A stretch of DNA of 53,935 nucleotides from Ganoderma boninense (GCA_002900995.3 PJEW03000019.1:18183-72117); one strand, 5' to 3'; positions 9,472 through 20,559 are shown, counted from the first letter of the stretch. Made by a program: numbers and translations. The notes: generated by a model from the sequence alone, not told the origin.

Positions 9472-12400
9472 TGTATTTATCAATATTAATTTTTCCTTTA
9501 TTAGGAAGTTTTGTATCAGGTTTATTAGGTAGAAAAATAGGTGTGACTGGTGCTCATATCATCACATGTACTTGCTTAATAATATCTTCAATTTTAGCTA
9601 CTTTAGCATTTTATGAAGTAGGATTATGTGGTTCTCCAGTATCAGTTAATTTAAGTACATGGCTAGAATCAGAAATACTAAGTGTACAATGGGAATTTTT
9701 ATTTGATCAGTTAACTGTATCAATGTTTATTCCTGTACTTTATATTTCATCTTTAATTCATATTTTTTCAACTAATTATATGGCAGAAGATCCTGCATTG
9801 TGTTTTGGAAACACACATAAGTGGGTTAAACTATCAAACTCCGGGGACACCCTAAAGCTTATGATACCAAGCTATCTTCGAAAGATTATAAGTGGCTGGA
9901 TTAATTACCCAGGTATGGTAACAAGTCATAAGATGAATGAAAATGAAATGGGCTATCGCGGATCTAAGTCAGCCAACAAAGCTGTAAAAGAGCAACGAGT
10001 AGACGGTAGTTGGTGCAAAAAACCATTGCACTTAAGGTATACTCTAATGGGTTTCAAAAGAAATTATCAAGTCAAAATCCTTTCTAAACAATTAAATATT
10101 AAAAGTTTTTCTACCTTCTCAACTAGCGGTAACATAAACCCATGGTTTCTCACTGGTCTTATTGACGCTGAAGGTTCATTCTCAGTTATAATAGACAAAA
10201 ATAAATCTCGAAAATTAGGTTGGCGGGTTCAAACAAAATTTCAATTGGGTATGCATTTGCGGGACTTATCTTTAATACAACAAGTCCAAACATTTTTTGG
10301 AGGTATTGGTTCAATACATATAAATAAAACTTTAAACAAAGTAAATTATTCAGTTGATTCTATTAAAGATTTAACAAGGTTAATTGCTCATTTTGAAAAA
10401 TATCCTTTATTAACTCAAAAAGCCGCAGATTTTATTTTGTTTAAAGAAGTCATAACATTAATGATGAGTAAATCTCATCTTACAATTGATGGCTTAAATA
10501 AAATAATAAGTATTAAGGGATCAATGAATTTAGGTTTATCTTATTTCCTAAAATCTGAGTTTTTAAACTTTTCTCCGGTTAAAAGACCAGTTATTAACAC
10601 TGAAAACATTCCTGATAATAATTGGATTGCAGGATTTGTAAGCGGTGAAGGAAATTTTGATGTAAGAATTACCCAACAATTATCTAATAAAATAGGAACT
10701 CGAGTACAATTAAGATTTAGAATAAGTCAACATGAAAGAGATTTCAAATTAATGGAGTTATTAGTTAAACATTTAGGTTCAGGAACAATATATAAATATC
10801 CTGGAAAAGATGCAATTGTTTTAATAATAGTTAAATTTTCGGATATAACTAATATAATAATTCCTTTTTTTGAAAAAAATCCTTTGCACGGGGTAAAAAT
10901 ATTAGATTATCTTGATTGGTGTAAAATTGCTCAATTAATGATTGGTGGTTCTCATTTAACAATTGAAGGATTAAATTTAATTCGAATAATTAAAGAGGGA
11001 ATGAATAAAGGTAGAACTCAAAAATAATTTAATTGCATGATAAATTTGATGGCCATGCACAATCAAAGATTCTTTTCTTATTTATCATTATTCACATTTT
11101 TTATGTTAGTTTTAGTATCTGGTGCTAATTATTTTGTAATGTTTGTAGGTTGGGAAGGTAAATTAAATTGCCTTAAATGGTATTATCTTAATAATCTATA
11201 TTGGAGTCCTAGTGAATTTAATTTTGTTTTATTTTCATTACCGTTGCATATATCTAAGCAATTAAATAAAACAAGAATCACTTCCTTAGAAAGAATAGGA
11301 CCTCATAATATAGATATAATTTCCATAATAATAGGTTCTTTATTAGGTGATGGTCATTTAGAAAAAAGAAATAGAGGAATAGGGACCAGAATTAAATTTT
11401 CACAATCAAATAAAAATGTAGAATATTTAATGTGGTTTCATTCTTATTTCTCAACTAGAGGTTATTGTAATATTAATAAACCTGAACTAAAAAAAAGAAT
11501 TAGAAAAAATGGAGAAATTTATTTTCATTATAGTATAAATACTTTTACTTTTTCTAGTTTTAATTGGATTCATGATATGTTTTATATGTGTTCAGAAGGT
11601 AAATATGTAAAAATAATACCTCATAATATAGAACAATATTTAAGTCCACTCGCTTTAGCTATATGGTTTATGGACGATGGAAGTAAATTAAAAAAAGGAG
11701 CAAAAATAGCTACTAATTGTTTTACTTATAAAGAACTTTCACAATTATGTGAAATTTTAAAAAACAAATTCAATCTTACAGTAACAATACACTCAGGAGG
11801 GAAAAACAAAGGATATACTTTATATATCTCTAGTCAATCTATGACTACTTTTTCTAACATTGTTAAACCTTTTATGTTACCTACTTTATATTATAAATTA
11901 GGTGACTATTAATTTAATACCATAGTAAAAATTGTAAATCTTTAGAAAATTGAAATTAAGAATAAAGATCCATTCATATTTAATGAATTATAAATGTGAA
12001 TAACAATTTTTGCGACATTATTGAAAACGATCAAAAATTAATAAGCTTTTTATATAGATCGTCGGTTTAATTTCAAATCGCTATCGACTAGTCCAATAAT
12101 GGGTGCCTGAAATGGTGCTTAATGCATAGTCAGAATTTTCATCATTGTCTCTACTTCATTTGACAACGATGCCAAGGCATGAAGTAAAACCTGATTGGTA
12201 TTCAATGTACAGGGAATAAAGAAAAAAGCTTTCTATCAGTGTCATAAAAGGCCTATAGATAAATTATAAATTTAAATTTCTTTATTTTAAGATTTGATTG
12301 GAGTAGTTTCTTATTTATTAATTAACTTCTGGTTTACTAGAATACAAGCTAATAAAGCAGCAATATTAGCCTTTACTATGAATAGAGTAGGTGATATGGG

Positions 12401-13853
12401 ATTAAGTATAGGATTCTTTGCATTAGTAGCATTATTAGGATCTTTAAATTATTCAACATTATTTAGTTTAGCTCCATTTATGAATAGTACAGCTATTGAT
12501 ATTATTGGTATATTATTATTAAGTGGTGCTATGGCTAAATCGGCACAAATACCATTACATAGTTGGTTACCTGGATCAATGGAGGGTCCTACACCGGTTT
12601 CAGCATTAATTCATGCTGCTACACTAGTAACTGCTGGATTATATTTATTAGTTAGAAGTTCACCAATATTAGAATATAGTTCCACTGCATTATTAGTGAT
12701 TACATTAGTAGGAGCATCTACAGCTTTCTTTGCTGCAACATGTGGTTTAGTGCAAAATGATTTAAAAAGAATAATTGCTTTCAGTACAATAAGTCAATTA
12801 GGTTATATGGTAATGGCTGTTGGGCTTAGTCAATATAATGTTGCTTTAATGCATGTAGTTAACCATGCTTTCTTCAAAGCATTATTATTCTTAGGAGCAG
12901 GAGCTGTAATTCATAGTTTCTCTGATCAACAAGATGTAAGAAGATTGGGTGGTTTAATTAATTTCTTACCATTTACCTATACAGCTATGTTAGTAGGTAC
13001 TTTATCATTATTAGCTACTCCATGGTTAACAGGGTTCTATAGTAAAGATTTAATAATTGAATTAGCTTTTGCACAATATAGTTTTGAAGGAACATTTGCC
13101 TTTATTTTAGGTAGTTTAACAGCAGGTTTAACAGCTTTCTATTCATTTAGATTAATTTCATTAGTATTCTTAACAAAACCTAATGGGGCTAAAACATCTT
13201 ATTTACATTCACATGAAGCTACTTTGGCAGTGATTATACCTTTATTTGTATTAGCTTTATTTAGTATCTTCTTTGGTTTTGTATTCTCTGATTTATTTGT
13301 AGGAATAGGTACTGATTTCTTTGGTAATTCTATTTTTATTCATCCAAATCATATTACTATGGTAGAGGCAGAATTCTCTATGGATAGAATAGTTAAATTA
13401 TTACCAACTATTTTATCTTTATTAGGAGCAGTATTAGCTGTTTATCTATATCACTTTACACCTAATTTATTTTTTATGGAAAGTCCTATTACTAGAAAAA
13501 TTTATACTTTTTTAAATGGTAAATATTTATTTGATGTAATATATAACCATTACTTTATTGGTAGAGGTTTACAATTAGGTTATTTTATAAGTAAAGTATT
13601 AGATAGAGGAGTAATTGAATTTGTTGGACCTTATGGTTTAAGTAATACTTTAAGTCAAACTGGTATTAATATCGGAAAATTAGATACTGGAGTTATTACT
13701 ACATATTCATTATATATTACTATAGGTTTATTATCATTAGTATTCTTAGTTTTCTCACCTATTTTATTAGATAATTCTATTTTAAATGAAAATAGATTAT
13801 TTATCATTTATTTAGCTACTTTATTATTTGCTCTTTATCCTAATCAAAAATAA
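9471..13853 (+). CDS. nad5: NADH dehydrogenase subunit 5, three exons
   Basis: Exons 9471-9794, 11058-11159 and 12297-13853 give 660 residues, normal for ND5, a proton-pumping antiporter-like subunit of complex I. The joins restore [16 protein letters not shown] and [20 protein letters not shown], both conserved. Exon 3 shows [58 protein letters not shown] and [11 protein letters not shown]. Both introns follow a T and end in G. The start ATG overlaps the nad4L stop by one base. All Trp are TGG. A C5 tract lies about 14 bases after the TAA stop, as for many genes in this window. Confidence 0.97.
9795..11027 (+). CDS. LAGLIDADG endonuclease in frame with nad5 exon 1
   Basis: The frame is continuous with nad5 exon 1, so the precursor would be an ND5-HE fusion trimmed by proteolysis, as is usual for such intron ORFs. 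After the intron-core-derived leader ([32 protein letters not shown]) come the two domains with motifs [15 protein letters not shown] and [15 protein letters not shown]; the acidic residues are the metal-binding catalytic ones. Each half has the expected alpha-beta-beta-alpha spacing and ends with SHLTI(D/E)GLN. The ORF of about 410 intronic residues is complete and needs no TGA. It would cut intron-less nad5 and may act as a maturase. It is one of the few undamaged HE genes here. Confidence 0.9.
   Translation, partial: ALCFGNTHKWVKLSNSGDTLKLMIPSYLRKIISGWINYPGMVTSHKMNENEMGYRGSKSANKAVKEQRVDGSWCKKPLHLRYTLMGFKRNYQVKILSKQLNIKSFSTFSTSGNINPWFLTGLIDAEGSFSVIIDKNKSRKLGWRVQTKFQLGMHLRDLSLIQQVQTFFGGIGSIHINKTLNKVNYSVDSIKDLTRLIAHFEKYPLLTQKAADFILFKEVITLMMSKSHLTIDGLNKIISIKGSMNLGLSYFLKSEFLNFSPVKRPVINTENIPDNNWIAGFVSGEGNFDVRITQQLSNKIGTRVQLRFRISQHERDFKLMELLVKHLGSGTIYKYPGKDAIVLIIVKFSDITNIIIPFFEKNPLHGVKILDYLDWCKIAQLMIGGSHLTIEGLNLIRIIKEGMNKGRTQK
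9795..11057 (+). mobile_element. Group I intron nad5-i1
   Basis: The intron lies between GAAGATCCT and CACAATCAAAGA. Its 5' third contains the familiar core-plus-ORF segment CTATCAAACTCCGGGGACAC, which doubles as the HE N-terminus. Positions 9828-10104 are identical to 39572-39848 in nad1-i1 (277 bp). Confidence 0.9.
11160..11912 (+). CDS. LAGLIDADG endonuclease in nad5-i2
   Basis: It reads in frame from nad5 exon 2. It belongs to the LAGLIDADG type with [14 protein letters not shown] and [16 protein letters not shown] as the two dodecapeptide motifs; the spacing and the C-terminal YKLGDY are typical of this class. It is intact over about 250 intronic residues and uses only TGG for Trp. The role would be intron homing into nad5. 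It is not closely similar to the nad5-i1 protein, so the two introns were acquired independently (inference). Confidence 0.88.
   Translation, partial: KLNCLKWYYLNNLYWSPSEFNFVLFSLPLHISKQLNKTRITSLERIGPHNIDIISIIIGSLLGDGHLEKRNRGIGTRIKFSQSNKNVEYLMWFHSYFSTRGYCNINKPELKKRIRKNGEIYFHYSINTFTFSSFNWIHDMFYMCSEGKYVKIIPHNIEQYLSPLALAIWFMDDGSKLKKGAKIATNCFTYKELSQLCEILKNKFNLTVTIHSGGKNKGYTLYISSQSMTTFSNIVKPFMLPTLYYKLGDY
11160..12296 (+). mobile_element. Group I intron nad5-i2
   Basis: The intron lies between GGTTGGGAAGGT and ATTGGAGTAGTT and ends in G. The 3' portion (11913-12296), without coding capacity, holds the ribozyme core, including CGACTAGTCC and GCATAGTCAGAA-type elements. Confidence 0.88.
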
Positions 13854-14242
13854 ATGGTAAGCTATTTCCCCCTCCCTCTTTATCTTAAAATATTATATCT
13901 ATTATTAAGATTAATAGTAACAAGTATCTATTCTTAATAGAAATTTAAAATTGAAACATTAATAAGATAAATTAAATATAGAACATTTCCCTAAGAGTTT
14001 AAAATTCAAATAAATTTGATAAAAGTATTATTCATTCTAGTGTTATTCTTTATTCTTAAAAATAAATTATTAGGTAACTAGTTTAACAGAGAGAGTTAAC
14101 TAGATATAATAATATCAGTATATCTTATTTACAATTAGTTTAAAAAATAAAAATTTTAGAGTCAATTAACATAAAATTAACAAGAGCTAATTTATCTTGT
14201 AATCCTTAAATAGCTAAATCTAATTGAGTTATAAAATTCTAA
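13854..14242 (+). other. Spacer after nad5
   Basis: It contains a C-rich tract (TTTCCCCCTCCCTC) 13-25 bases after the nad5 stop and otherwise AT-rich DNA, including the motif AAGTATCTATTCTT that resembles the leaders at 33.25 and 48.28 kb. No gene is seen. Confidence 0.45.
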
Positions 14243-14928
14243 ACTTTAGTTTCTCTTAATTTATATAGAATACGTCTAGAAAAAACAGTTAAAGCTGAAA
14301 TACACGAAATTAAAGATAAATTATAGAAAATTGAAACTAAACAAAGAGAAAGATTAAGTTACCAGTCAACAACTTATTCTTCATTAGATCAAACTTCTGA
14401 AACTACTACTAAATTAATTAGTCAGGGTAGACCTGATACAATAAGTGCTATTACTGATAAATTTCAAGAACTTATTGATAATGTTAAAAAACTAAATAAT
14501 TCTAAAAACACAGAAAATTTAGAAGTAACAGATTAAGATATTTTTAATGTTCTAGATAGCAAATTTCCTAAAATAAATAATAGTGTAGAAGAAGATTTAT
14601 CTTTAGTTAAGAGATCTATTGATATGGCAGAAGAAATTGTAAAATCCAAAACTTCTAATTTAGTAGATTTGGATTACTTTTCTACAATCTTTAGTCAAGC
14701 TGATACTTTAACTTTAATTAGTTTAAGTGGAAGTATTCTAATTTTCTTTTTTTCTCTTTAACTTTAATTTATATTGGTAATTATGTAATAGTCAAATACG
14801 ACTTATTAACTAAATATCCTATATTAAATTACAGAATTAAATGATCTAAATATACCGTTAAATATAATATATTTATATTAGAATTGGTATCTTGTTGTTT
14901 ATTGTTATATAATTTAATTTATATATAA
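14243..14928 (+). pseudogene. Family A membrane-protein ORF, copy A2 (broken)
   Basis: One frame stays open for about 160 codons except for one TAG (14327-14329 region) and one TAA (about 14534). It encodes a coiled-coil-like, charged region (KTVKAEIHEIKDKL, KLISQGRPDTISAITDKF, SVEEDLSLVKRSIDMAEEIV) followed by a hydrophobic segment. After a T-rich run near 14750 the next frame gives a second part with KYDLLTKYPILNYRIKW (TGA as Trp) between two membrane helices, ending at TAA 14926-14928. The layout, an N-terminal coil then a helix, a K-[YF]-P motif and another helix, is the same as in the intact copy at 48536. No start codon is evident. Product unknown. Confidence 0.55.
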
Positions 14929-14972
14929 ATATTTGGTCATTAAGCAAGGGCTTCAAAAAAGAAATAAATTTA

Positions 14973-15044
14973 ATTCCCTTAGTTCAATTGGCAGAACAAA
15001 GGGCTTTAAAACTTTGGGTAGTGGTTCAAATCCACTAGGGAAAA
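14973..15044 (+). tRNA. tRNA-Arg-like gene with anticodon UUA (possible ochre reader or pseudogene)
   Basis: It aligns base by base with trnR(ACG) at 49437 and the copy at 51954: the D arm AGTTCAATTGGCAGAAC, T arm AGTGGTTCAAATCCACT and acceptor TTCCCT/AGGGAA are kept. The anticodon loop by the same alignment is CTTTAAA, giving UUA, complementary to the UAA stop codon. The pair closing the loop (G-A) is mismatched, so it may be non-functional. Confidence 0.55.
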
Positions 15045-16524
15045 CCCTATATAGAGTCAAATAAGGTACCTTTAGAGTTTTCTAAAAGGTATCTCCTATT
15101 ACATAGGTAGTACCATTTATTTTGATAGATTTGTAAATGGTATAACTAAATTATTGTTAACCTACAGATGGTTATCACAAAATGTCTCATTATATCAAAC
15201 TTTAAAAAAGTAAAATGTTAATGTAAATGTTAATAGTCAAGAAAATATATTAAATAATATATAATTAAACAGTTAAAATTTAAATATAAAAGTATCGGTG
15301 AAACGAGTAATGTATAACCGAATTTAATTAACAAAAGAAAATGTTTCACCCCCTATAAAATGGTTAAAGGTTATAAATCTTTTCTTCTCTAAATTCATTA
15401 TAATGTATAATACATTTGGAAACAACTCAGTTAACTCCATTGGAGTTATTAATTATACTTTAAAATGGTTTAAATTTGAGTATAGAGATACTAATTTTAG
15501 TAATTAAATATATGCTATTAGCTATAATAAGTTAATGTAAATATAGTTGAATTGTTAATGTAAGTATAGTGGAGTTAAGTACACACTTTAATAATGATTT
15601 TATCAAAGTAGCATGAAAAACTAAAAATGAAATTATCAGTTTTTAATTCTATTTTTTTTATTCCATTCACATTTATTGAAGGATAAGGAAACATTATTTG
15701 TTTTTATGGAAACATAATGGATTTATTAAAACATTTTTAAAATTTTAAATCATAAGATACAACTCACTGATTCATAATAAAGAGATTCATTATTAACATT
15801 AGAATGAAGATTAGCTAATTATCTAAGATTAATTTAAATGTAGATCTTGATTATCTAAAATATTTTAAAATTTTATAATTTTAAGATACATTTTAAAATT
15901 AAATAAAGTATTCAATTAGAAATTATTAAAAAAATATGATTGGAACAATAAAATTTAATTATAAATATAATGCTTTAATTAAATATTCAAATTATTTTCT
16001 TGTTCTATTTATATATTTATGTTTAGGGTACCATAAGGAAAATGGAGTCTAATATTTAATAAATTATTTTAAGTAAAATAACATGAAGGATATATTAGAG
16101 TTACTATAAGAAATGAAAAAAGAGAGTTTATTTCTAGTGTTAAAGAGAACCTTTCTGTACCTATCTTTAAAAACTAACAAATTTTAAGTCAATTAAAAAA
16201 AATATTTTACTAAAACTAATTAAGTAACAATTAAAATTTAAATGGGGAAAGAGTCAAAGATAGAAAAATTCTATTCAAATAAACATAATGTTGAAAAAGA
16301 TTTAACAGATCGAGATTATAATAAAATTTAATATAGAATTAGGTAAATTATTAGCTATTATAACCAATATTAAAATATCTAATAAATAAAATAAACTAAA
16401 AAAGTTTAAATAAAAAAAAATTAAATATTAAGGTAAAAAATAAAAATAAAAGAGACTGTAAACATTGCGTTAAGCATATAAAATACAACTTAATACTGTA
16501 AAGGTATGAAAGTTTAATTCTCAG
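15045..16524 (+). other. Long spacer before rns
   Basis: About 1.5 kb of AT-rich DNA. No convincing gene is seen. It contains an inverted repeat (15297-15350) and further AT-rich stretches only. Confidence 0.45.
15297..15350 (+). repeat. Inverted repeat GGTGAAAC...GTTTCACC
   Basis: GGTGAAAC (15297-15304) and GTTTCACC (15343-15350) are perfect complements around a 38-base loop and are followed by CCCC. The left arm with its neighbour ACGA..ATGTATA is also found upstream of rps3 (about 25125-25140), and a shorter match (AAACGAATGTAT) occurs at 51191. Confidence 0.45.
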
Positions 16525-17231
16525 TAAGAATTTAATTTTGGTTCCGATTGAACGTTTTTCAGTAGTTTAAGACATGCAAATCGTTGTTTCCAACGTCCTT
16601 TTTATAATTAATATTATAATGTCAATGGGATTAGGGGATAAGGTGTAGAGGTGAGTATGTTAAATAAGATACCCTATAGTCTTCTTAGCTAGGAGATATA
16701 AAGTAAAGGAAAATTTCTGCTATGGGATTCTATTTAATTTGATTAGGTAGTTGATAGGGTAACGGCCTACCAAGCCAACGATCAAAAGTCAAGTTTGAAA
16801 GAACCTCTGGCCACATTGGGGATGAAATCTCCCAAGTAGTAATAACACTACCAGCAGTCGAGAATATTAGTCAATGCTCGTAAGAGTGAACTAGCTAACT
16901 GAAATCATAGAATTTCTTTAAATTCATGATGTCGTAAGGGAAAATAATGATAATACCTTACTATGAGTGTCGTCCAAATCTGGTGCCAGAAGACTCGGTA
17001 AGACCAGAGACGCAAACGTTAATCATCATAAACAGGCGTAAAGGGTTTGTAGGCAGCTTTTATAATATTCAATTGTAATTTAATTGAAAGCTAGAATCAA
17101 AAAGAGGTTATAGTGTATAACGCCTAGAGGAGGGCTGATATCCATAGATCCTAGGCAGAATACTTAGGGCGAAGGCCACTCTCCACTAATGATTGACGCT
17201 GAGAAACGAAGGTTAGGGTAGGAAATAGGAT

Positions 17232-18735
17232 TTTAAATTGCGACCTGAAAAGCTTATTTAAGTATAACGGAGTCACTCCGTCTAAATATTCCATCTTATT
17301 AGAGTTCGCCTTAATAAACGAGCATTGGTAACAATCTAGTTTAAAGCTTAAGGTATAAACTAAATAATATTATTTGGTTTGAACTGTCTTCTATGGTTAG
17401 AGAAATCGAATCTATGTTTTAAAGGTTTTATTAATTAGTATTTTCACGAGTCCTTGGTGATTTTAAGATGGACAAATAATTATAAAATTAAAGTAGGAAC
17501 CTAAGGAAGACTATTACGTACTTAAATAGGAACAGGGAAACTCCTATAATCTGCTATTTATATAATAGCAAGGAAATTAGCAATAATTTCTTATAGATTA
17601 GAGGAAACAAGACAGCGTTAAAAGCGAAGGCCATTATGTAATGTAATGGATAGGCTCTTTATTAGAAATAAATAAAGAAGATAGCCAATTCGAAAGGATG
17701 CTGACTAACGCATGGGTGATTTTAAAGTATTACCATCTCAAGTATAATGTTTAAGGACATGGAAAAAGCATTGTTTAATTTATGGCTAGAATGGTTTGTA
17801 GGTTTTTGTGATGCTGACGCTAATTTTCAAGTATTTCCTAAAAAAAGATCTTATCTAACAAAAGAAGGTATCCTTAATGAGTATTATAATATTGGTTATG
17901 GTTTCCACATTGGTTTAAGTATTAAAGATTTACCTCTCCTAGAAAAAGTTAAAACTCAATTAAATTCAATAGGCCATATTTATGTGTATTCACACAGAGA
18001 TGAAGCTAGATGGGCTGTAACTAAAAAAACAGAATTAATTTATCTAATTGAAACTGTCTTTGAGAAACAACCATTACTAACTGAACATCAAAGAGGAAGA
18101 TATGCAAGACTAAAATATGGTGTACTAAATAATTTTAATAGAGTTGAAACTTTAGGAGAATATGAAAATTTTATACATCAAAATTATGTAGAAACTAACA
18201 TCCCTGATAATTATTATACTTCAGGAACTGCTTTTGATAATTGGATTTTAGGTTTTGTTAATGGTGAAGGTTGTTTTTATGTTCATAAAAAAGGTCATTT
18301 AGTTTTTTATATTGAACATACTGACAAACAAGTACTAGAATTAATAAAAACAAGACTCTCTTTAAGTCCTAGAATTTTAGATAGAGGAAATAGAAATAGT
18401 ACCAGAAAAGATACATATTCTTTAACTATCTCTTCTAAAAAAGATATACTTGCAATTAGGAGTTTGTGCGAAAATCCTCTGTTGAATAAATTAGAAGGTC
18501 AAAAATTAGTACAATATAATAATTGGCAAGTTAATACTTAGATTTTAGGTATTGATATTAGTTAAAGTTAAACTTAAATTTACAAAGGTTCTAAGGATAT
18601 AGAGCCTCCTTAAAATATTTTTTATTTCTATGCCGTCGGGCACATAATACTTTAGAATTGCTTGAGCCGTATGCGATGAAAGTCGCACGTACGGTTCTTT
18701 GTGGAAGAACAACTGTGAAGTTCTGATTCCACGGT
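17232..18735 (+). mobile_element. Group II intron rns-i1 (site near S788) encoding LAGLIDADG
   Basis: Domain V is clear at 18664-18697 (GAGCCGTATGCGATG ... GCACGTACGGTTC), followed by a domain VI hairpin (GTGGAAGAAC/GTTCTGATTCCAC with a three-base GAT bulge). To restore the universal GGATTAGATACCC, exon 1 must end at GGAT (17231), leaving TTTAAA before TTGCGACC, the equivalent of GUGYG. A 5' insertion plus a LAGLIDADG gene is the known pattern for a family of group II introns in mitochondrial rRNA genes. The exact ends are uncertain by a base or two. Confidence 0.85.
17747..18541 (+). CDS. LAGLIDADG endonuclease inside group II intron rns-i1
   Basis: A complete 264-residue protein with the two motifs WFVGFCDADANFQV (residues about 13-26) and WILGFVNGEGCFYVH (about 166-180), and the family C-terminus NKLEGQKLVQYNNW. 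There is no reverse transcriptase domain. Such proteins in rRNA group II introns have been shown elsewhere to be DNA endonucleases that home the intron by the group I route (family knowledge, not seen here). The start ATG at 17747 is the first in frame; a second ATG follows five codons later. All Trp are TGG. It is intact, so the intron may still be mobile. Confidence 0.88.
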   Translation: MFKDMEKALFNLWLEWFVGFCDADANFQVFPKKRSYLTKEGILNEYYNIGYGFHIGLSIKDLPLLEKVKTQLNSIGHIYVYSHRDEARWAVTKKTELIYLIETVFEKQPLLTEHQRGRYARLKYGVLNNFNRVETLGEYENFIHQNYVETNIPDNYYTSGTAFDNWILGFVNGEGCFYVHKKGHLVFYIEHTDKQVLELIKTRLSLSPRILDRGNRNSTRKDTYSLTISSKKDILAIRSLCENPLLNKLEGQKLVQYNNWQVNT

Positions 18736-19179
18736 TAGATACCCCGGTACTCCTTTCTGTAAACGATGAATGGTAGTCATTAGTTAAATTAAATAACTAG
18801 AGGCGAAGTTAACACAATAACCATTCCGCCTTGTGAGTACTACTGCAAAGTAGAAAACAAAAAAATTAGTCGGTCTCGAAGCAAACGGAGTGAAGCATGT
18901 TATTTAATACGATAATCCGCGTAAAACCTTACCAGAACTTGCATACAAACTATAAATTTTATTTCCTTTTCAGGAAAATAAAATATTAGGGGTATTTTAT
19001 AATTTAAAATACTTAAGTACAGGTGTTGCATGGCTGTCTTCAGTTCGTGTTGTTAAACATTAGGTTAATTCCACTAACGAACGAAATCCCTGTTATTAAT
19101 TTATACTTAATAACTAATAAATCTGATAGAGATTTAGCGGGGGCTAAGACAAGTCGTTATGGCCCTCATGTTCTGGGCT

Positions 19180-20466
19180 GATATGTGTTTTGGGAAAACA
19201 CTAAATTGGCTGAAACTATCAAACTCCGGGGACACCCTAAAGCTTATGATACCAAGCTATAATCGAAAGGCTATAAGTGGCCAGAATAATTACCTGGGTA
19301 TGGTAACAAGTCATAAGATGAATGAAAATGAAATGGGCTATCGCGGATCTAAGTCAGAATTTGTTTCGCACACAGATTCTGTAAAAGAGCAACGAGTAGA
19401 CGGTAGTTGGAGCATTACAAAAGCCAAATCCAGACAAATGCTCTTAAGGTGTACTCTAATGGGTTTCGAAAGAAATTATCAAGTCAAAAACCCAACTAAC
19501 CAATTAAATATTAAAAGTTATTCTACCTTCTCAACTCTCGGTAACATAAACCCATGGTTTGTAACAGGTTTTACAGATGCTGAAGGTTCGTTCATTATTT
19601 CTATGTATAAAGATGATAACTCTAAATTGAAGTGGAGAGTAACTCCTAATTTTTCTATACATATACATATTAAAGATATTGCAATACTAGAAAGTATTAG
19701 AGATACCTTTGGTGTGGGTAAAGTTAGAAAAAATAGTAGTAGTACTGCAGTATTTAGAGTCGACAATATACAAGAATTACAAGTTATAGTTGACCATTTT
19801 GATAAATACTCACTTCTCAGTGCTAAAGTTTCTGATTTTTTATTATTTAAACAATGTTATTATTTAATTAAACAAAAACAACATTTAACTCAAGAAGGCC
19901 TTGAAAAAATAGTAGCATTAAAATGCAATTTAAATAAAGGTCTTACTGATAGTATAATGGAAGCTTTCCCAAATATTAAACCTGTAGCTAGACCTCATTA
20001 TAATTTTACTGGTATACCTGATCCTTTTTGGATATCTGGTTTCGTTTCTGGGGATTCAACATTTTGTGTCTCTATAGAAAAAAGTATAAATCAAATAGGA
20101 AGAGTCAGATTAATATTTGGAACATGTCTACATATTAGAGATAAAGCATTATTAATTGGTATAGCAAATTATTTTAATATTTTAGAAGTGTCTAAACAAT
20201 CTGCAGTAGAATCTAATAGTAAATATATTTATGATTCTACAAAAAGAGAAACTAGTTTACTTCAAATTAGAAATTATTCTGATATTGTAAATAAAATTAT
20301 ACCCTTTTTTAATGAGTATCCAATACTAGGAGTCAAAAGGTTAGATTTTTCAGATTTTAAAAAAGTAGCAGATTTAATAAAAAATAAAGAGCATTTAACT
20401 GAATCAGGTTTTAGCCAAATCATCAAAATAGTAGAAAAAATGAACTTAGATAGAAATAATTTTTAG
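19180..20466 (+). CDS. LAGLIDADG endonuclease in rns-i2
   Basis: Open through the whole intron 5' part (the frame even extends into rRNA to 19159, which has no meaning). It carries the leader with [16 protein letters not shown] and KEQRVDGSW, then motifs WFVTGFTDAEGSFIIS and WISGFVSGDSTFCVS. In the second motif the usual Gly-Glu/Asp-Gly is GDS, so the last glycine is replaced while the catalytic Asp is kept. It ends FSQIIKIVEKMNLDRNNF. The start codon is unclear, since no exon frame exists in rRNA; internal ATGs at the LMIPS and [13 protein letters not shown] positions are candidates. About 420 residues, no TGA. It presumably cuts intron-less rns. Confidence 0.85.
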   Translation, partial: DMCFGKTLNWLKLSNSGDTLKLMIPSYNRKAISGQNNYLGMVTSHKMNENEMGYRGSKSEFVSHTDSVKEQRVDGSWSITKAKSRQMLLRCTLMGFERNYQVKNPTNQLNIKSYSTFSTLGNINPWFVTGFTDAEGSFIISMYKDDNSKLKWRVTPNFSIHIHIKDIAILESIRDTFGVGKVRKNSSSTAVFRVDNIQELQVIVDHFDKYSLLSAKVSDFLLFKQCYYLIKQKQHLTQEGLEKIVALKCNLNKGLTDSIMEAFPNIKPVARPHYNFTGIPDPFWISGFVSGDSTFCVSIEKSINQIGRVRLIFGTCLHIRDKALLIGIANYFNILEVSKQSAVESNSKYIYDSTKRETSLLQIRNYSDIVNKIIPFFNEYPILGVKRLDFSDFKKVADLIKNKEHLTESGFSQIIKIVEKMNLDRNNF

Positions 20467-20559
20467 TCCTCGGTAACGCAAATGCGAATACGTATACGAG
20501 TTGAAGATCCAAACTTAAAGGTTCTTCATTTAATTGTATGTTAAATTTGATTATCCATG
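19180..20559 (+). mobile_element. Group I intron rns-i2 (site near S1224)
   Basis: Exon ends TTCTGGGCT and ATAGACGTGCCAC rebuild GGGCTACACACGTGC of 16S rRNA. The intron follows T and ends in G. Its 5' part shares the CTATCAAACTCCGGGGACAC segment with nad5-i1, nad1-i1 and cox2-i2. Confidence 0.9.
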
